Below are positions 40,501-53,000 of a stretch of DNA of 64,000 bases, one piece after another. The notes beneath the pieces were generated by a model. It ran no database searches, was not told the origin of the DNA, and saw only the letters and a list, made by a program, of their open reading frames with translations. A program made the translations under genes and the position numbers. Source of the stretch: Archegozetes longisetosus (Eukaryota > Arthropoda > Arachnida > Sarcoptiformes > Trhypochthoniidae). The stretch spans positions 10,164,652-10,228,651 of the forward strand of contig JAEMBT020000004.1 in the NCBI GenBank assembly GCA_018873245.2, in the 5' to 3' direction. Numbering within the stretch: the first letter of the stretch is position 1; every line of letters begins with the position of its first letter.

Positions 40501-43500
40501 TTCAACAGTAACGAATAATTTCTAATTTAAGGTCACTTTCATCTCAAACTCGAATCCGAATTCATAAGAATTTTTTCGTCAGTTTTATTATAAACAACAC
40601 GATGTGGTACTGAAAAATTGGATCATAATATAGCCCAGCAGTTATTTGCATATAGCCGTAATCGCATGCATTCAGATATTTTAATAGCCATAAATGTCAT
40701 CATTAAAGTCTAGTGCTCTGATTATATTTTGCAAATGACTCCACTGTGGCTGTACTTATGAATCTTAGCCTATATGAATTATAAATAACTTGACACTAAC
40801 TGTGATAACAAATTGTTCGTTTCAGGATTGTTTGGTACTGTGTTATTGTTAATGATACGGACGTTCTTTTTCAAAATGGAGTCAGTCATTAGATGATAAA
40901 TATGAAAGATTCTTAAGTGAAAGACTAATATTTTAATTGCTTTTCAGACTGTGTGTCAAGTTTTTCACGTTATAGTTCAGTATTTTATGGTTTGCAATTA
41001 CTTTTGGATGTTTTGTGAGGGTCTATATCTTCACACACTGCTTGTCATAGCCTTTGTGGCTGAGAATAAAATCTTAAAATGGTTTTATATTCTTGGATGG
41101 GGAGTTCCAGTCCCATTGACTGCCGTCTACGCTTTCTTAAGAAGTAGATCGCAAAACCCTAGAGACACGCAATAGTAAATATTCATCGCTATTCAATATA
41201 ACCGGTAGAGACAATTTCTTCACAGATTCATATTTTATTTCAGCTGTTGGATTGAAGACGGCATTTATAATTGGTTGTTAACGGGTCCGGTCTGTTTGTC
41301 ACTGCTGGTTAGGAATCTATTTATCTTAAGTTCCTTATTCCTTCATCAATCAAAGTGATACTGAACTCATTTAGCACACTATAAATTGTTTTTTTATCAT
41401 TTTTCAAAACAGCTCAATCTATTTTTCCTTATAAATATTGTACGTGTTTTGGTTACAAAGCTCAGAGCCGTTAATACTTCTGACACACACCAAACCAGGT
41501 ACTATCAATTACCGAATATAAATGAATTTTCAAAACAAATATTTACAAAAAAAACTTTATATAGTCTTCTGTCAGTTATTTGCTTGTTTTGCTAAACTAT
41601 TTGAATTATATTTAAACGTAATTACCGAAAAATATGATAACAACTGAAAATACTAAAATCCTTGAACCCTAAACCTTGAGTAAATATTTTATTTGAGAAA
41701 AACCCAAACCAGGCTTTCATTATAGTAATGGCTCAAAAGTTTCTAAATTAATTGGATTCCCAATATAGTTGTTGGTAAACACATTAATTCGTTTGAATAG
41801 AGAACATGATACCCATTTTTTAAGGTTATTTTTATGATCTATTATGTCCTAATGTATCCAAGTCTCATATTAAACAGTTGAATTGAATTTACTAGGATTT
41901 CAGCTACTTTCCAGTAGTTTAGTTCCGTTTCAATAGACACACTTAACTAAGGATGGCTCATCCTATGCGATTTGGAAATCACTTTTAGAAACAATGACAT
42001 AAAACTGCTTAAATTTATGGATTGACATAAAAACTTACTAAAAAACTTGATGTTCAATTTTCATGTGTTTTTATATGATTGGGGGTTTATTCCGACCTAT
42101 AGTTATTGCATAGCTAGTGAGGAGTAAAAAGAAGTTGATGCGAGTGTAAGAAAGCAAGATAGTCATGTTTTGGGCTCATTGTATTTCATGTCTAATAAGA
42201 TTACTTACTTTTTTGGAGAATAACATAAGAATATCATTAAACCACTTGGGAAGTATGTAATCAATTGGAAATAATGCAATCATAATAGCCCAATGTTTGA
42301 TAGTCGACTTTGGATCTAAAATCGCTATCGTGTTAAGAAAAATACTTTTATTTATTTATAGCATCATTATTCCGCGCGTAGTCTTACAACTAATTTTTTT
42401 CTCTAAATTTATACGAGGCTTAGGTTTCAAAACACCCAAAGTATTGCGATACAACTCAAAACAAAACATTATTAAGCATTTTATTTAAGAGAAACAGTGG
42501 TTCAGAATCGTTATCGAAGTAAACAACAGCAACAGCTGTCTCCAAATCTCTTTTAACACATAATTTAAGCCTGAACCACCGCTTTACATATAGCTTTGAT
42601 CCCTAATAATAGTTTATTTTGATCACCATATTGGCTCATTCAATTGAAAATGAGTCTATCTAATTTAGGCTTTCGCTGTTTACACTATTATCAAATGCAA
42701 ATTATTATTCAAAATTCTTATCCTTATATCTTTCAGGAAAGCTGTTCGTGCGACACTCATTCTGATACCATTGCTTGGTCTACAGTTCATATTAACTCCG
42801 TTCAGGCCTGATCCAAAAACGGCAGCAGAATCAATTTACGAGATAGTTTCGACAGTAGTGACTTCACTTCAGGTTAGAAGTAAAAGGAGAGAAAAAGAAA
42901 GTGTAGATCAATTGTGAGACTAAAAATTGTATTATTTCTATATTGATGTAGGGCTTGTGTGTAGCGATGCTGTTTTGTTTCTTCAACGGAGAGGTAATAA
43001 GTGCAATCCGTACTTTTATCAGTCAACAGATGCTTATGCGATCAAAACACCCGACAAAGTTTCGTTCACGATCCTTTCAGTCCACAATTGTCTAGTATTA
43101 ACACGTCCATTAGGTATTACTTAATAATAGCATCACTAGTACTGCTTTTTATTGTAATATCTGTTAGAGTGACCTCTAACCACCAATTGTGGCATGTATT
43201 AATTAGAAGAAGATAATGTTTTAAGTTCTGTTGCTTAGGTATTCGAAATGTCAGTTTGGTGTAATTTGATGCCAGTCTATTCTCTATTGTGAAGATGGAT
43301 CGTAAATGATCTTAAGCAAAATCAGTCTTTTGCTGTTTCCTTCATCAGAGTTTGTTCAAGTACTAGTGCTGTCGATGCCGTGCTGTATATGCTTCAAAAC
43401 ATAACACATCCTAAAACTGATCACATTACATTTGCACGAATAATTCAACAATTTCTGAACAAATTATTAGTCATATTTACTTTAGACAATTTACTACACA

Positions 43501-45172
43501 ACTAATCACAACTGTTGAAGAAACCCTTTGTTTTTTCGAGATATTTATCATATTTGAGGCAAAAATTACACTTAGAACTGAAAGTCGATATTTCAAATTT
43601 GAATCTATGAAAAAAAGATGACGTGATTTAACTGAATTTTGAGTAGATAAAACAAATAAAAATGGAAGAGTATCACAATTAATTAGAGCATATTGTTGAA
43701 TCCTATTTGTGTTACTAGTTTAGTTTATAGAGTGTTAGACTTAAGCGAGTTACCGATGCATAGAAAGCTTTAAAAAGAGGCTGAGATTCTAACTGATAAT
43801 TGTTATCAATTTGAATGTGTCCTTTGTGTAAGTTATGATTAAGTTTATAACAGTTGCAGTGATGCTAGATTGTTAGATCACAAATAATATGCTGTATTGA
43901 GCTGTCAATTTGAACCCGATTCTGTGCTATGTCGTTATTACAGTAAAACAAAAGCTTTAACTGAATCATTACTGTCTTAAAGTAGTGAATATGATATCTG
44001 TTGTAATGTTCCTTACTCTGGGCGATCAATACATATATATTGCGAAATGATTTTGATCCGGTAGCATTCTGATAATAATGATAATAGCTGTAGAATAGAT
44101 GCAGAGTATTTTGTTAGCATATACGATATACAATATACCTTACATTAGCCTGATTTCTTTTTGTATGACTTCTAATATCACATTTCAATTGGAATTATTT
44201 GTTGTGAACCATTAGTAAAGTGCATTAAAGCCATACATAACTAATGCATGAGTTTGTTTGCAAATCTGGCTTGTCTTTGATTTTGCAAATGCATAATATC
44301 TTTTAGTTCTTTCCCAACTATTATTTTATCCCAAATTGAAAACTTAGTTTTGAAATCAGACTGAGAAAGTAGTTATAATTTATAGGTATTGGCGCATCTG
44401 AGGAAGAAATGGAATCAAGTATTACTCAGTCATGGAATTAGATCAGATAGAAGAATGTCTTACGCAGCAACAACTGTTTCAGTATGTATTAATCAATTAT
44501 TTAAATTTCAACTTTAATAGTAAATCAGCCCTTCTTTAGATTGACTAAAAATAGTAAATTTACATAACATAATGTATTAGTTTATTATTAATTCAAGCTT
44601 TCATTTCATAGAATATTCCTATTCATAGAATTAGCAGTATTTTTAGCTTTTAATCAGTCCGCTTTGCCTCAACTATCCTTTTCTATTACATTATTTTTCT
44701 ACACATGTCACTCATTATGAAACTCAAGACACCGCTGTTTAAAACACAACTTTCCGCTTAAGGTAACGGTTGATAAAATATTAATTTTATTTTATTGAAT
44801 AGCTTATATTGTATAAGCACTTCAATAAGGATTATCTGTTCATGCTTAACTTTATTCATATTATGCTTTCCTCTTCTTAACCTTATGCTCAGCTGCAAAA
44901 ACCAAAATAAACTAACAATTTTAACCAAAGGAAACTATTTTAAATTCTTTATTCGCCACAAGCAAATTTTGGTCTTCTTTTAAATTGTTGTTTGTCACTA
45001 TAAAGAAAACTTTTGTTGTTCAGTTCGAGCTTTGGTCTCTAATTATCTACTAATGATTTTGAAAATAACTATTAAATTAAAAGTTTATTTCTTTATTCTT
45101 CTGCAGTACGTACCCAAATATGAAGACGTTGAGACGAGAACTAGAGAGAAAGAGTCCATGTTTACAGAATAA
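36997..45172 (+). CDS. Class B (secretin-type) GPCR, calcitonin/DH31-receptor-like, with two tandem hormone-receptor domains
   Basis: Sixteen exons: 36997-37052, 37145-37258, 37449-37555, 37788-37923, 39930-40049, 40166-40272, 40384-40466, 40532-40606, 40826-40880, 40948-41174, 41244-41307, 41413-41498, 42737-42872, 42952-42993, 44386-44481, 45107-45172. All join in consistent phase, giving at least 522 residues; the start exon is missing from the model. Order: two six-cysteine hormone-binding domains, seven membrane segments, short cytoplasmic tail. Family hallmarks include TNKTWSNYTSC before TM1, CNYFWMFCEGLYLHTLL in TM3, GWGVP in TM4, the TM3/loop-2 cysteine pair (TVCQ and YCWIEDG), RKAVRATLILIPLLG before TM6 and CFFNGEV after TM7. 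Relatives are plasma-membrane receptors for calcitonin or DH31 peptides, coupling mainly through Gs; that role is inferred. The calcitonin-type assignment rests on YCPRTFDGWGC and NKTWSNYT. Confidence 0.93.
37788..40272 (+). other. Second hormone-receptor domain (HRM2) of the GPCR
   Basis: Exons 37788-37923 (linker plus N-terminal helix, ending FESCIDSVLSQPEPQ), 39930-40049 and 40166-40272. Cysteines lie in FESC, LLYC, WGC, ISC, KTC and YTSC. The sequence YCPRTFDGWGCFNDT, CPDFIPGF and NKTWSNYTSC is close to calcitonin/CGRP-receptor ectodomains. It sits directly before TM1, where the single domain of ordinary class B receptors lies. Confidence 0.93.
37924..39929 (+). other. Long intron inside HRM2
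   Basis: Two-kilobase intron of the GPCR, GT-AG, phase 1. It holds an (AT)8 microsatellite at about 39,867-39,882 and no other recognisable feature. The 81-codon frame at 37,806-38,051 is an exon read through into this intron. Confidence 0.8.
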
Positions 45173-45603
45173 GAGAAACAGATAAATAGAAAAGAGAGAA
45201 TACGCCAATTTTCTAATTGGACCAATACTTATATACTTTTATTGATTAAACTCAATGTAAAATTTCTGTGATATGAACATAAGTTGAAATATGAATTCCA
45301 AAATTTGTTATCTCGTTAGATTATTGTTATTGAATTGAAAATTGTAATTGTGTTCATATTGTATGATCGGTTCATTATATCATTTGAACACATACACGAG
45401 TTTAAGACATAATTTAATGTTAGTTTTAAATTTCATCTTATTATAATCATTACTAAATAAGTTGTTGGCTCTTCATTAAATCCTGATATTTAATAATTTA
45501 AGTCATCAAATATAGTTCAAACTATCAATTTTCATATGAATATTGTAATTGTCTTCCATTATGTATGTCTTTATAAATTCATTTCAATCACATCCATTAT
45601 AAC

Positions 45604-45609
45604 AATAAA
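45604..45609 (+). terminator. Polyadenylation signal, GPCR gene
   Basis: AATAAA about 430 bp after the receptor stop codon, followed by T-rich sequence. Plausible but not unique in such AT-rich DNA. Confidence 0.45.
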
Positions 45610-46070
45610 GTCTTTAAGTAAACCTCATTAAAATGTCTTAATTAAAAACAAAAGTTAAAGCAATTTTGGATATTTTTTTTATCACACATAATTCAGTCCT
45701 TATTAGTTTAAATCGATATAAAGTTGAGCATATTTTGAATTTTACAAGTTATGAATTTTGAATACTATTTTTAAAACTGTAAAGAATTTGACTGAAATAA
45801 TTTTTTTTTTGTAAAAGGAGTCCTAGTTCACTCTGATCGCCTACACAGTAATCATCTTACAGTGTTTTTCTATTGCTTTTAACGGAACGGCAAATAACTT
45901 TAACGGCTTGACCGTCGCCCTCAAATAACTTTAACGTTTTGTCAAAACAAAATAACAGCAAATGTTTTTTTTATATAAAGCTATTAGATGTTTACAGAAT
46001 TTGGGGATTTAACTGAATATGAAAATAAATTAAGTCTGAATTGATAAATGAATGAATTATTTAACTATAG
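45610..46070. other. Possible noncoding end of a decayed DNA transposon
   Basis: Near 45,850-45,950 the stretch CAAATAACTTTAACG occurs twice about 30 bp apart, preceded by CACAGTAATCATCTTACAGTG, which ends like a Tc1-type terminus (ACAGTG). It lies next to the transposase relic and could be its terminal region. No matching inverted copy was found on the other side. Confidence 0.3.
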
Positions 46071-46773
46071 ATCTCGTCTTTGTTAAGACATTTCGGTAAA
46101 TAACTCTCCATATGTCTGACCCAATTAGCACAGTTTTGAGCCGTAATATTATCGGAAGTGTTGTGAACCGTTTCATACAATTGGTCCTCATTTTGTGGTT
46201 CACTTTATTCGGATATTATTCTTCCATTTGCTAAACAATTCTTCGATTGGGTTAAGGAATGGAGAATAAGGTTAGAAAGACCGGGTGGTGTCCATGGGCT
46301 TCAATCAATTGCATAACCTCTTTGGTCTTATGGAACTAATATTGTCTAATCAGTTATGCACCCAATATGTCATTTTCAGTGAAGTACTGGAACAGTTGCG
46401 CCATAAAAGCCGCGTAATCTTCAGAATTGTAAGCGTTGTCTTAATTTGGAAATGAACAGAAGTTTTGATTCATTACTGCAGGATTGAATAGTTTGTTGGA
46501 TTGTTTGACTTTGTGCGCTTTTAACCCTTTTATAGATTGCCAAATTTGATCAAGTGATTGAAAAAATTCGTCCAAGAAATTCATTTGAACCCAAACGAAA
46601 ATCATTTCGGTGTATTTAACCGCATAACATTTGTCAATTAATCGAGGAAATTTCGATTGAATATAAGTTTGTTTTGTTAATACTGGCTTGAGCTGGACCA
46701 AAGAGTTGCAAAGAGTTTGTTGATCATTCAGCTTACAGACATCTCTCTCATGGCACGTGTATGGTTTATTCAT
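46071..46773 (-). pseudogene. Decayed IS630/Tc1-like (DDE) transposase
   Basis: Read on the minus strand, an open part (46,441-46,773, containing KQTYIQSKFPRLIDKCYAV and MNFLDEFFQSL) is followed in frame by a stop and then DNAYNSEDYAAFM. Next come EAHGHHPVFLTLFS, then after a one-base frame change LNPIEELFSKWKNNIR, and finally ITAQNCANWVRHMESYLPKC. This order (D of LDE, D of DNA, E of NPIEE, FSKWKN, WxRHMESYLPKCL) matches the catalytic core and C-terminus of IS630-like transposases. Several stops and at least one frame change make it inactive. The DNA-binding N-terminus is missing or unrecognisable. It is a plain DNA transposon copy of moderate age. Confidence 0.8.
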
Positions 46774-49700
46774 CGTGCGAATTGTTCAAGAATCAGAGGC
46801 ACTAATTAACGCCAATTAAATATTAAGAAGATAAATAGTTAATCAAAAATAAATTGCTTGTTTGTAACCCTTAAGACTTAGAAGATTTTACGTGCAATTT
46901 GCATTAGCTATTATTAATTATATAAATCTATTATTAACTACATAGCAGATAACTTGGCTCATATTTACCAAAAGTAAATTCAAATTTGATGTTTAAAAAG
47001 TTGATGCATTTCAGTTAAGGCGAGAGTAATTGAGTTTCAATATTAATTTATCTCTGATTAAATCCTTTCTATTTAAGTATAAACGAACGTTTTATGAAGA
47101 ATTACTCCATTTGTAGCATTGATAGGTAACTCACTTGTATGATCAATTTCATTAGGTAACAATCTATTTAGCAATCTGGAAAATGTAGTTTAGCCCTTTG
47201 AGCTGACGGTTATAATCAGTAGTTGAATGTGAATACCTTACGCTAAACTTGATTCTTTCGCAACTACACGAACAATTCTAGTGATAATCACTTTAAGTGC
47301 AATAATTATTCAATGAATTTACATTTTAACGTCCTGTTTAGCTAAGATTTCAAGCATAAACAACGTATTTTAAAGTGATCATTTGGTTGTTAAGGATACA
47401 AGTAATGAGCCAGTTGCGCTGTTTTTAATCTTATAGATTCTAAACTCAGTTAGAGTATTCATTTCTAGGATTTCAGACTAAGGACTATTGATAAACGTTT
47501 GTTTAGTTACACTCTCAAGTTTTGAAACATAAACTTTGGAAAAACAAAGTTACTTATTACAAAGCTTGTAGACGTAGTTCCGAAAATCCTGTTTTGATAC
47601 ACTACGAATATAACACCCACATTATTTTTATAGACATATTGTAAGTAGATCTTCCTTAAGAAACCGAAGGATTGATGATAAAAATAGAAATATAATAAAA
47701 ATAATAATAGTCAAATTAACTAGAAATTACCTATGAAACCTCTATATCATATGTAAATTGAAATAAAATAACTTAAAAATGCTCAAATTAATGTTAATCT
47801 CTTAATCCATTGGAATTTCTCTGAGATTTGATAACAGTGAAAACAAGTTTATTCCAGGAATTAAGTTTCTTTATTACATTATAAGTTCAGTTTTGATGCT
47901 ATTTAATATTTGAAATGTTTGATTCAAAATTTCAGTTTATTTCGTTTAGAAATTTGAAATCATTTTTCTCAGATAAAGTTAGAAAACAGGGTATTCGAAA
48001 CTATATTTTTTGAACCTTTGTTTTTAGAGATTTTTTTCGAAACTCTACCTCTCGAAACTTCTAAGTAATCCCGTTTACTTAAGCTTTAAGTGATGTTTGC
48101 AAACATTATTCTTAGTAAAGGTATTCTCGTACCTAGATAACTCTGAAGCAGTTTCTAAAGCTCTATTCAGTTGAATAGTCTTAAATTGAAATTTGAATGA
48201 AGTCTTATAAACTCAAATCCCCAAGTATTAGTTCTAAAACTTACTTTCCATTTCAAAGTTTAATTTGGTATGTATTTTGGATATTTATTATATGAAAATT
48301 GTGAGCAAATCATAAAAGAATAAGAGTAGCTCCTATCAATAATTTTTGTTACGTATAGAAAATTTTGAAATAATAATAATAAACTCCGACGTACTTGAGA
48401 ATCAAATCTTGTCTTTCCGTAGTACTTGAGAACTAATTTTCAATTAATTTCAGTAATAGATTACGTTGAAGTTGCATTGAGCTTTGCAAAAATTTTGAAA
48501 TGGATAAAAAGATAATCATAAAATATTGCGGACTTTCAACTTGGCTTACTTTCTATAATTTATACTTTCATGTTTTAATTTCCTATCAAATACATTTTTT
48601 GCCATTATATTTGACTTTTTTCAATGAAAAAATAGATTTTCAAACTTCTTACTAGGATTTTTGCTAGGTTTATAACATAATGGTCAGAAATCAATTATTA
48701 CTACTATTAGAAGTAAATTGATTCGATTCAATTTTTAAAAGCTATTCATCCAAATTGATATATTGAAAATATGCAAAATCGAAAGTTTTAATACTTCATA
48801 TGTTTATCATCAGTATTGGTTGAATGAGATTCTCCTAATTTCTAATTATAGTTGCGAATAAGAGTAAATATTTATAACAGGAATGCATTCCAATCACTAA
48901 AGATTACAACACCTGAATGTTCAGTTTTTGATGAAATTGTTCGAAAAAGTTCTAACTTGTCAATAAAATTTTTATTTACTTCTAGAATTGAAACGAAAGC
49001 TAATCTTTAAATTTGAAAAAACGTTTTTAACAAGTGCTATATAATTGATGGGTATGTCATTTTTCTCAAATTCAGTCTTTCATTATTTGATCATCTAATG
49101 TGACATATGGTTCAGTTTGCGCTCAAGCTCATTATTACTATTCTGTAGAAATAACCATCAAAATGAAATCACTTCTAATAGAACAGGTCAATCAATTCTA
49201 AAAGTGTCAGTAAACACTTATTTTCCTATGAGAAAGTATTAATATTGAGAAAATTTAGTTGACTAGTCCAATTTTGCTTTAGCTTGTACTTAAAGCTCTT
49301 CATTTTATTAGGGACTAGTGTTTTCACTTCAACTAAATAAAGGTATTTTTCAGTTATCACTCTTATTTTACTTAAAAAGTCGTGAGAATTTAAATTGAAC
49401 CATAAAATAATTAGACAAGTAGATTGGCAATATACAACAAACAACTGATTGAAGTAAAAATGTAATAATTTTTATTTGAAACAAATTTCATATTGAAAAC
49501 TGAATCATAAAATAACTGCGAGTTAAGTAAAATATTGTATTATTAGGTTAACAGTAATAAAGAGCAACGTATGACCGCGTCTTATTAAAATGTTACCACA
49601 TTAATTTAATGGTAATTACTATTAGTTTGACTAATATATTAACAAAAACATACGAAACGTTTCCTTTTTGTGGTCACTACTGGTACAAAAAATACTTTGA

Positions 49701-50079
49701 ACTTACAACTAAACCTTGACTTTATTTGACACGCAACAATGATTTCATTTTATCAGTATCTATTGTTAAGCTTTAATGCTTCAGGATATGAAAGTGTGGT
49801 AAACATAAATACCTGAAACTACTTTTTTATTTAATCATTTTCTTGGTATACCTCTTATTTGTCATAATTTACAACTCAGTCCTAACTTCACCTTTGTTAG
49901 AGTAACACCAATGGTGACAATCATTAGCGATCGTAAACTTGAATTTCATTTCAAACTTGTTTAAAACTCGACTATACGTTCCTGCAATCAGAATGAAATA
50001 CTGAACACTATTACTTTTGATTTGGAAAATAATCCTAGTTTATTGTCTCTGTTCAGAAAAAAGTCCAATTTATGAAGAC
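46774..50079. other. Intergenic, no gene seen
   Basis: AT-rich spacer between the transposon relic and channel gene A. Only short chance frames. A pyrimidine tract ending in CAG about 24 bp before the channel start codon could be a 5'-untranslated splice acceptor. Confidence 0.5.
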
Positions 50080-53000
50080 ATGAGACTTGTCAACAGTTTC
50101 TTACTCCTCATTATTTTGACACCAAATGTTTTGGCTCAACAATTAGGACCATTTGTGGAGATTCTGTTAGTATTTTAAAAGATTTAGTTTTTCAAAAGTT
50201 TTTCTTGTGTTACCTGTTGTTAAAATTTCTTGTTTCAGCCGTAATCAGAGAGGTATTTCTGTTCGAAATGTCAAAAGTAATCCCGACTGGAAATTGGATG
50301 AAATATTGCCATCTAACTACAACAATCAGGTGCCTCCAACTGTAGATAATGCTCCTGTCGAGATAGATGTCGGCATTTCAATTTTATCATTTCGATCTAT
50401 CAAAGAGAATTCATTGGTAAGGTTCAAATCTTTCAAAATTTGACAGTTCAATTCAGTAAAATTCATAATAATACCGTATATAACAGTAAATAAAAGCCTG
50501 TTATTTGCCTAAATTGTGTCAAATTTGAAAAGTTTGTCCTATTCTCATGACAATTCGCACGCTTTTATTTTCTTGAATTTATGCATTTTGTAAACACAGT
50601 CTAATTAGTTGGTTATCTGAGTTAATTGACTAAGATTTTTTGAACAAATAATAAGCAAACAAGTAATGTTGAGTATAAATGAGCCTCAGAGCTTATTGAA
50701 CCTGAACCCGAACCTGAACCCGAGGTTCGGATTCTTGTCCCGAACCTCTATTCACACTTATATTGAGAATAAATACTTTGAAAATTCAATTATTACTACA
50801 TTGATTTGAATGTCTTTGTATAAAAACCAAAAAACTGCCGATTAATGAGACCTACCTCTGCTGAGCATAAACAAACCTCAGAGGCTCCTGAGCCCAAACC
50901 TGAACTTCAAGTTTAGACTATTAACTTATCGGAATCCAATACAATTAGTGGAATGTTTGTTTCGTATGTAATAACTAAATGACTCTGTTAACGCATTGTA
51001 ACTTACAAGAAAATTATGCAATGTTATAATTTGAGGATATGGTTTGTAATGTTTAAAATTGTAGCCTATTTTTGAAGAAATACCTTAGCAAATAGGCCTT
51101 TAATATGCATTAAAAATACTATATTGAATTCGATATAGAAAGTAATTTTAATGCATAGTAAAAGGCCTATTCGCTAAGGTATTTCTTCAAAAAGAGGTTA
51201 CATACACAAATAGGTACATATTCAAAGATTTAGAGGTTCAGGGTGAATAGGATTCAGAACCTTAAGGTTCGTGTTCCAGTTTGTGTTCGAGTTCGGGTTC
51301 AGGCTTGACGCTCGTCCACGAACCTCTGGAACCCAAACCTGCTCAGCACTACAAATAAGTAATGAATGACGAATTGCTTTTTTCTTCGAATAATTTAGTC
51401 CTTCTCAGTCGATGTCTTCTTTCATCAATATTGGACTGATCCTAGGCTTCGTTTGCCGGCAGGAGTAGAATCCAAAAGCAAATTGCGATTAAACAAGAGT
51501 TGGAAGGATAAACTTTGGACACCAGACACGTATTTCAGAAACGCAATTGAAGGTTCAGTCACTAATATAATTGATCCCGTATTGTACTTGACAATCGTAA
51601 ATCGAACTCAAGTATTCATGGCCATCAAAATGAATCTTGAGTTTAGTTGTGACATGGATTTCGTTAAATACCCCTTCGATGCTCAGAGTTGCAATTTTGA
51701 ACTATCAAGCTGTAAGCCAATCATTATTTATGAATTTATTTATTTTAATATTTTCCTAATGCTCTTCAGATAATGCCTGAAATTATAATGAGCTTGAGGG
51801 AATAAAAAGCGCGATACTTTTTATCTTTTTCCAATATTTACAAGTCGAGGGTACAAAGCATTCTAAAAAATATTTGCAAAACATACTCTCGTACTGCATT
51901 TTATAACATAATATCTGATCATTTGCTTGGAAGCCTCGAAAAATGTTGAGCTGCTAACAGATTATTAAAATCTATTTGGAATCTACAGTATATCGAATAA
52001 AACTGAATGCAAACTTATTATTATAGTTGAGCGCATCGTTGCCAAAATACTGAGCTAGTGCTCAATTCGAGGAAAAGCTCGCAAACTACTGTTTAAAATA
52101 ATTGTCTGTATACTGTATATCAAACAAATAAGTTACATCAAATATAACCGTTCAGATTATTTGAGGCAAAATCCTACTTTTTCTTATTATTAATAAAATT
52201 GTTTTAAGTCTTGAGCTTTGGATGTCTTAAGGATGCCTTTATTTATGATTTAGTAATTTTTTCTTTTTTCGCTTTATTTAAGTGTCGAATTCGATTGAAA
52301 TCGTGACTTATAAATGGAAAAAATTTCATGTCACCAAAAATATTTTTTTACCTCATTTCGAAATATCAGACATTTCATATCAAGACTGCGTAAAAATATA
52401 TGAAGATGTCGGTAAGAAATCGCATTCAAAACTATCAAATTCTACAAGTAGTTATTTTATAAAGAGATTATTTCAAGAAAATATGAATCCAATCACGACG
52501 TGTAGATTTTGCCCACCAGTAGCGTCTTGTTTTCACGCGAGCAAAGGAGACCAATTTTATTCTTGTCTGTATGGTTTAGAGCTAAATTTAAGTCTATAAG
52601 CTAGTAAACAAGTTATTTTGGATAAAACACTAAAGATCAGTGAGCTTCTACGTTTAGCATTTAACGTTGAAAACATAAATCTTATTATTTTCAAACAAAT
52701 TCTATATTATTATTGGAATAAAAGAGCAAATTCTGCTGCTCCAGCTCCAGCTTCTATCAACTTGAAAATATCAATCAAATAGCTTTAGAAAACAGAATAT
52801 AATCTCAGAATAAGGCTTATGTAACTCGAACAAGCGATCTAAAAATATTTTGAAAATCTATTCTAAAAGTAAAACTGATATTCGAAGTTCATCTAATGGC
52901 TCAGATCAAAATTTGAAGTTTGCTTTAGCAGATAGTCGTTTCAAACCAATATTCAACATACAAAAGATCTCATTATTTAAATTATTTCAAATAAAGTCAA

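Noticed and set aside
45893-45945. Spaced direct repeat CAAATAACTTTAACG as a CRISPR-like unit.
   Set aside because: Only two copies, in a eukaryotic transposon context; better explained as transposon subterminal repeats.
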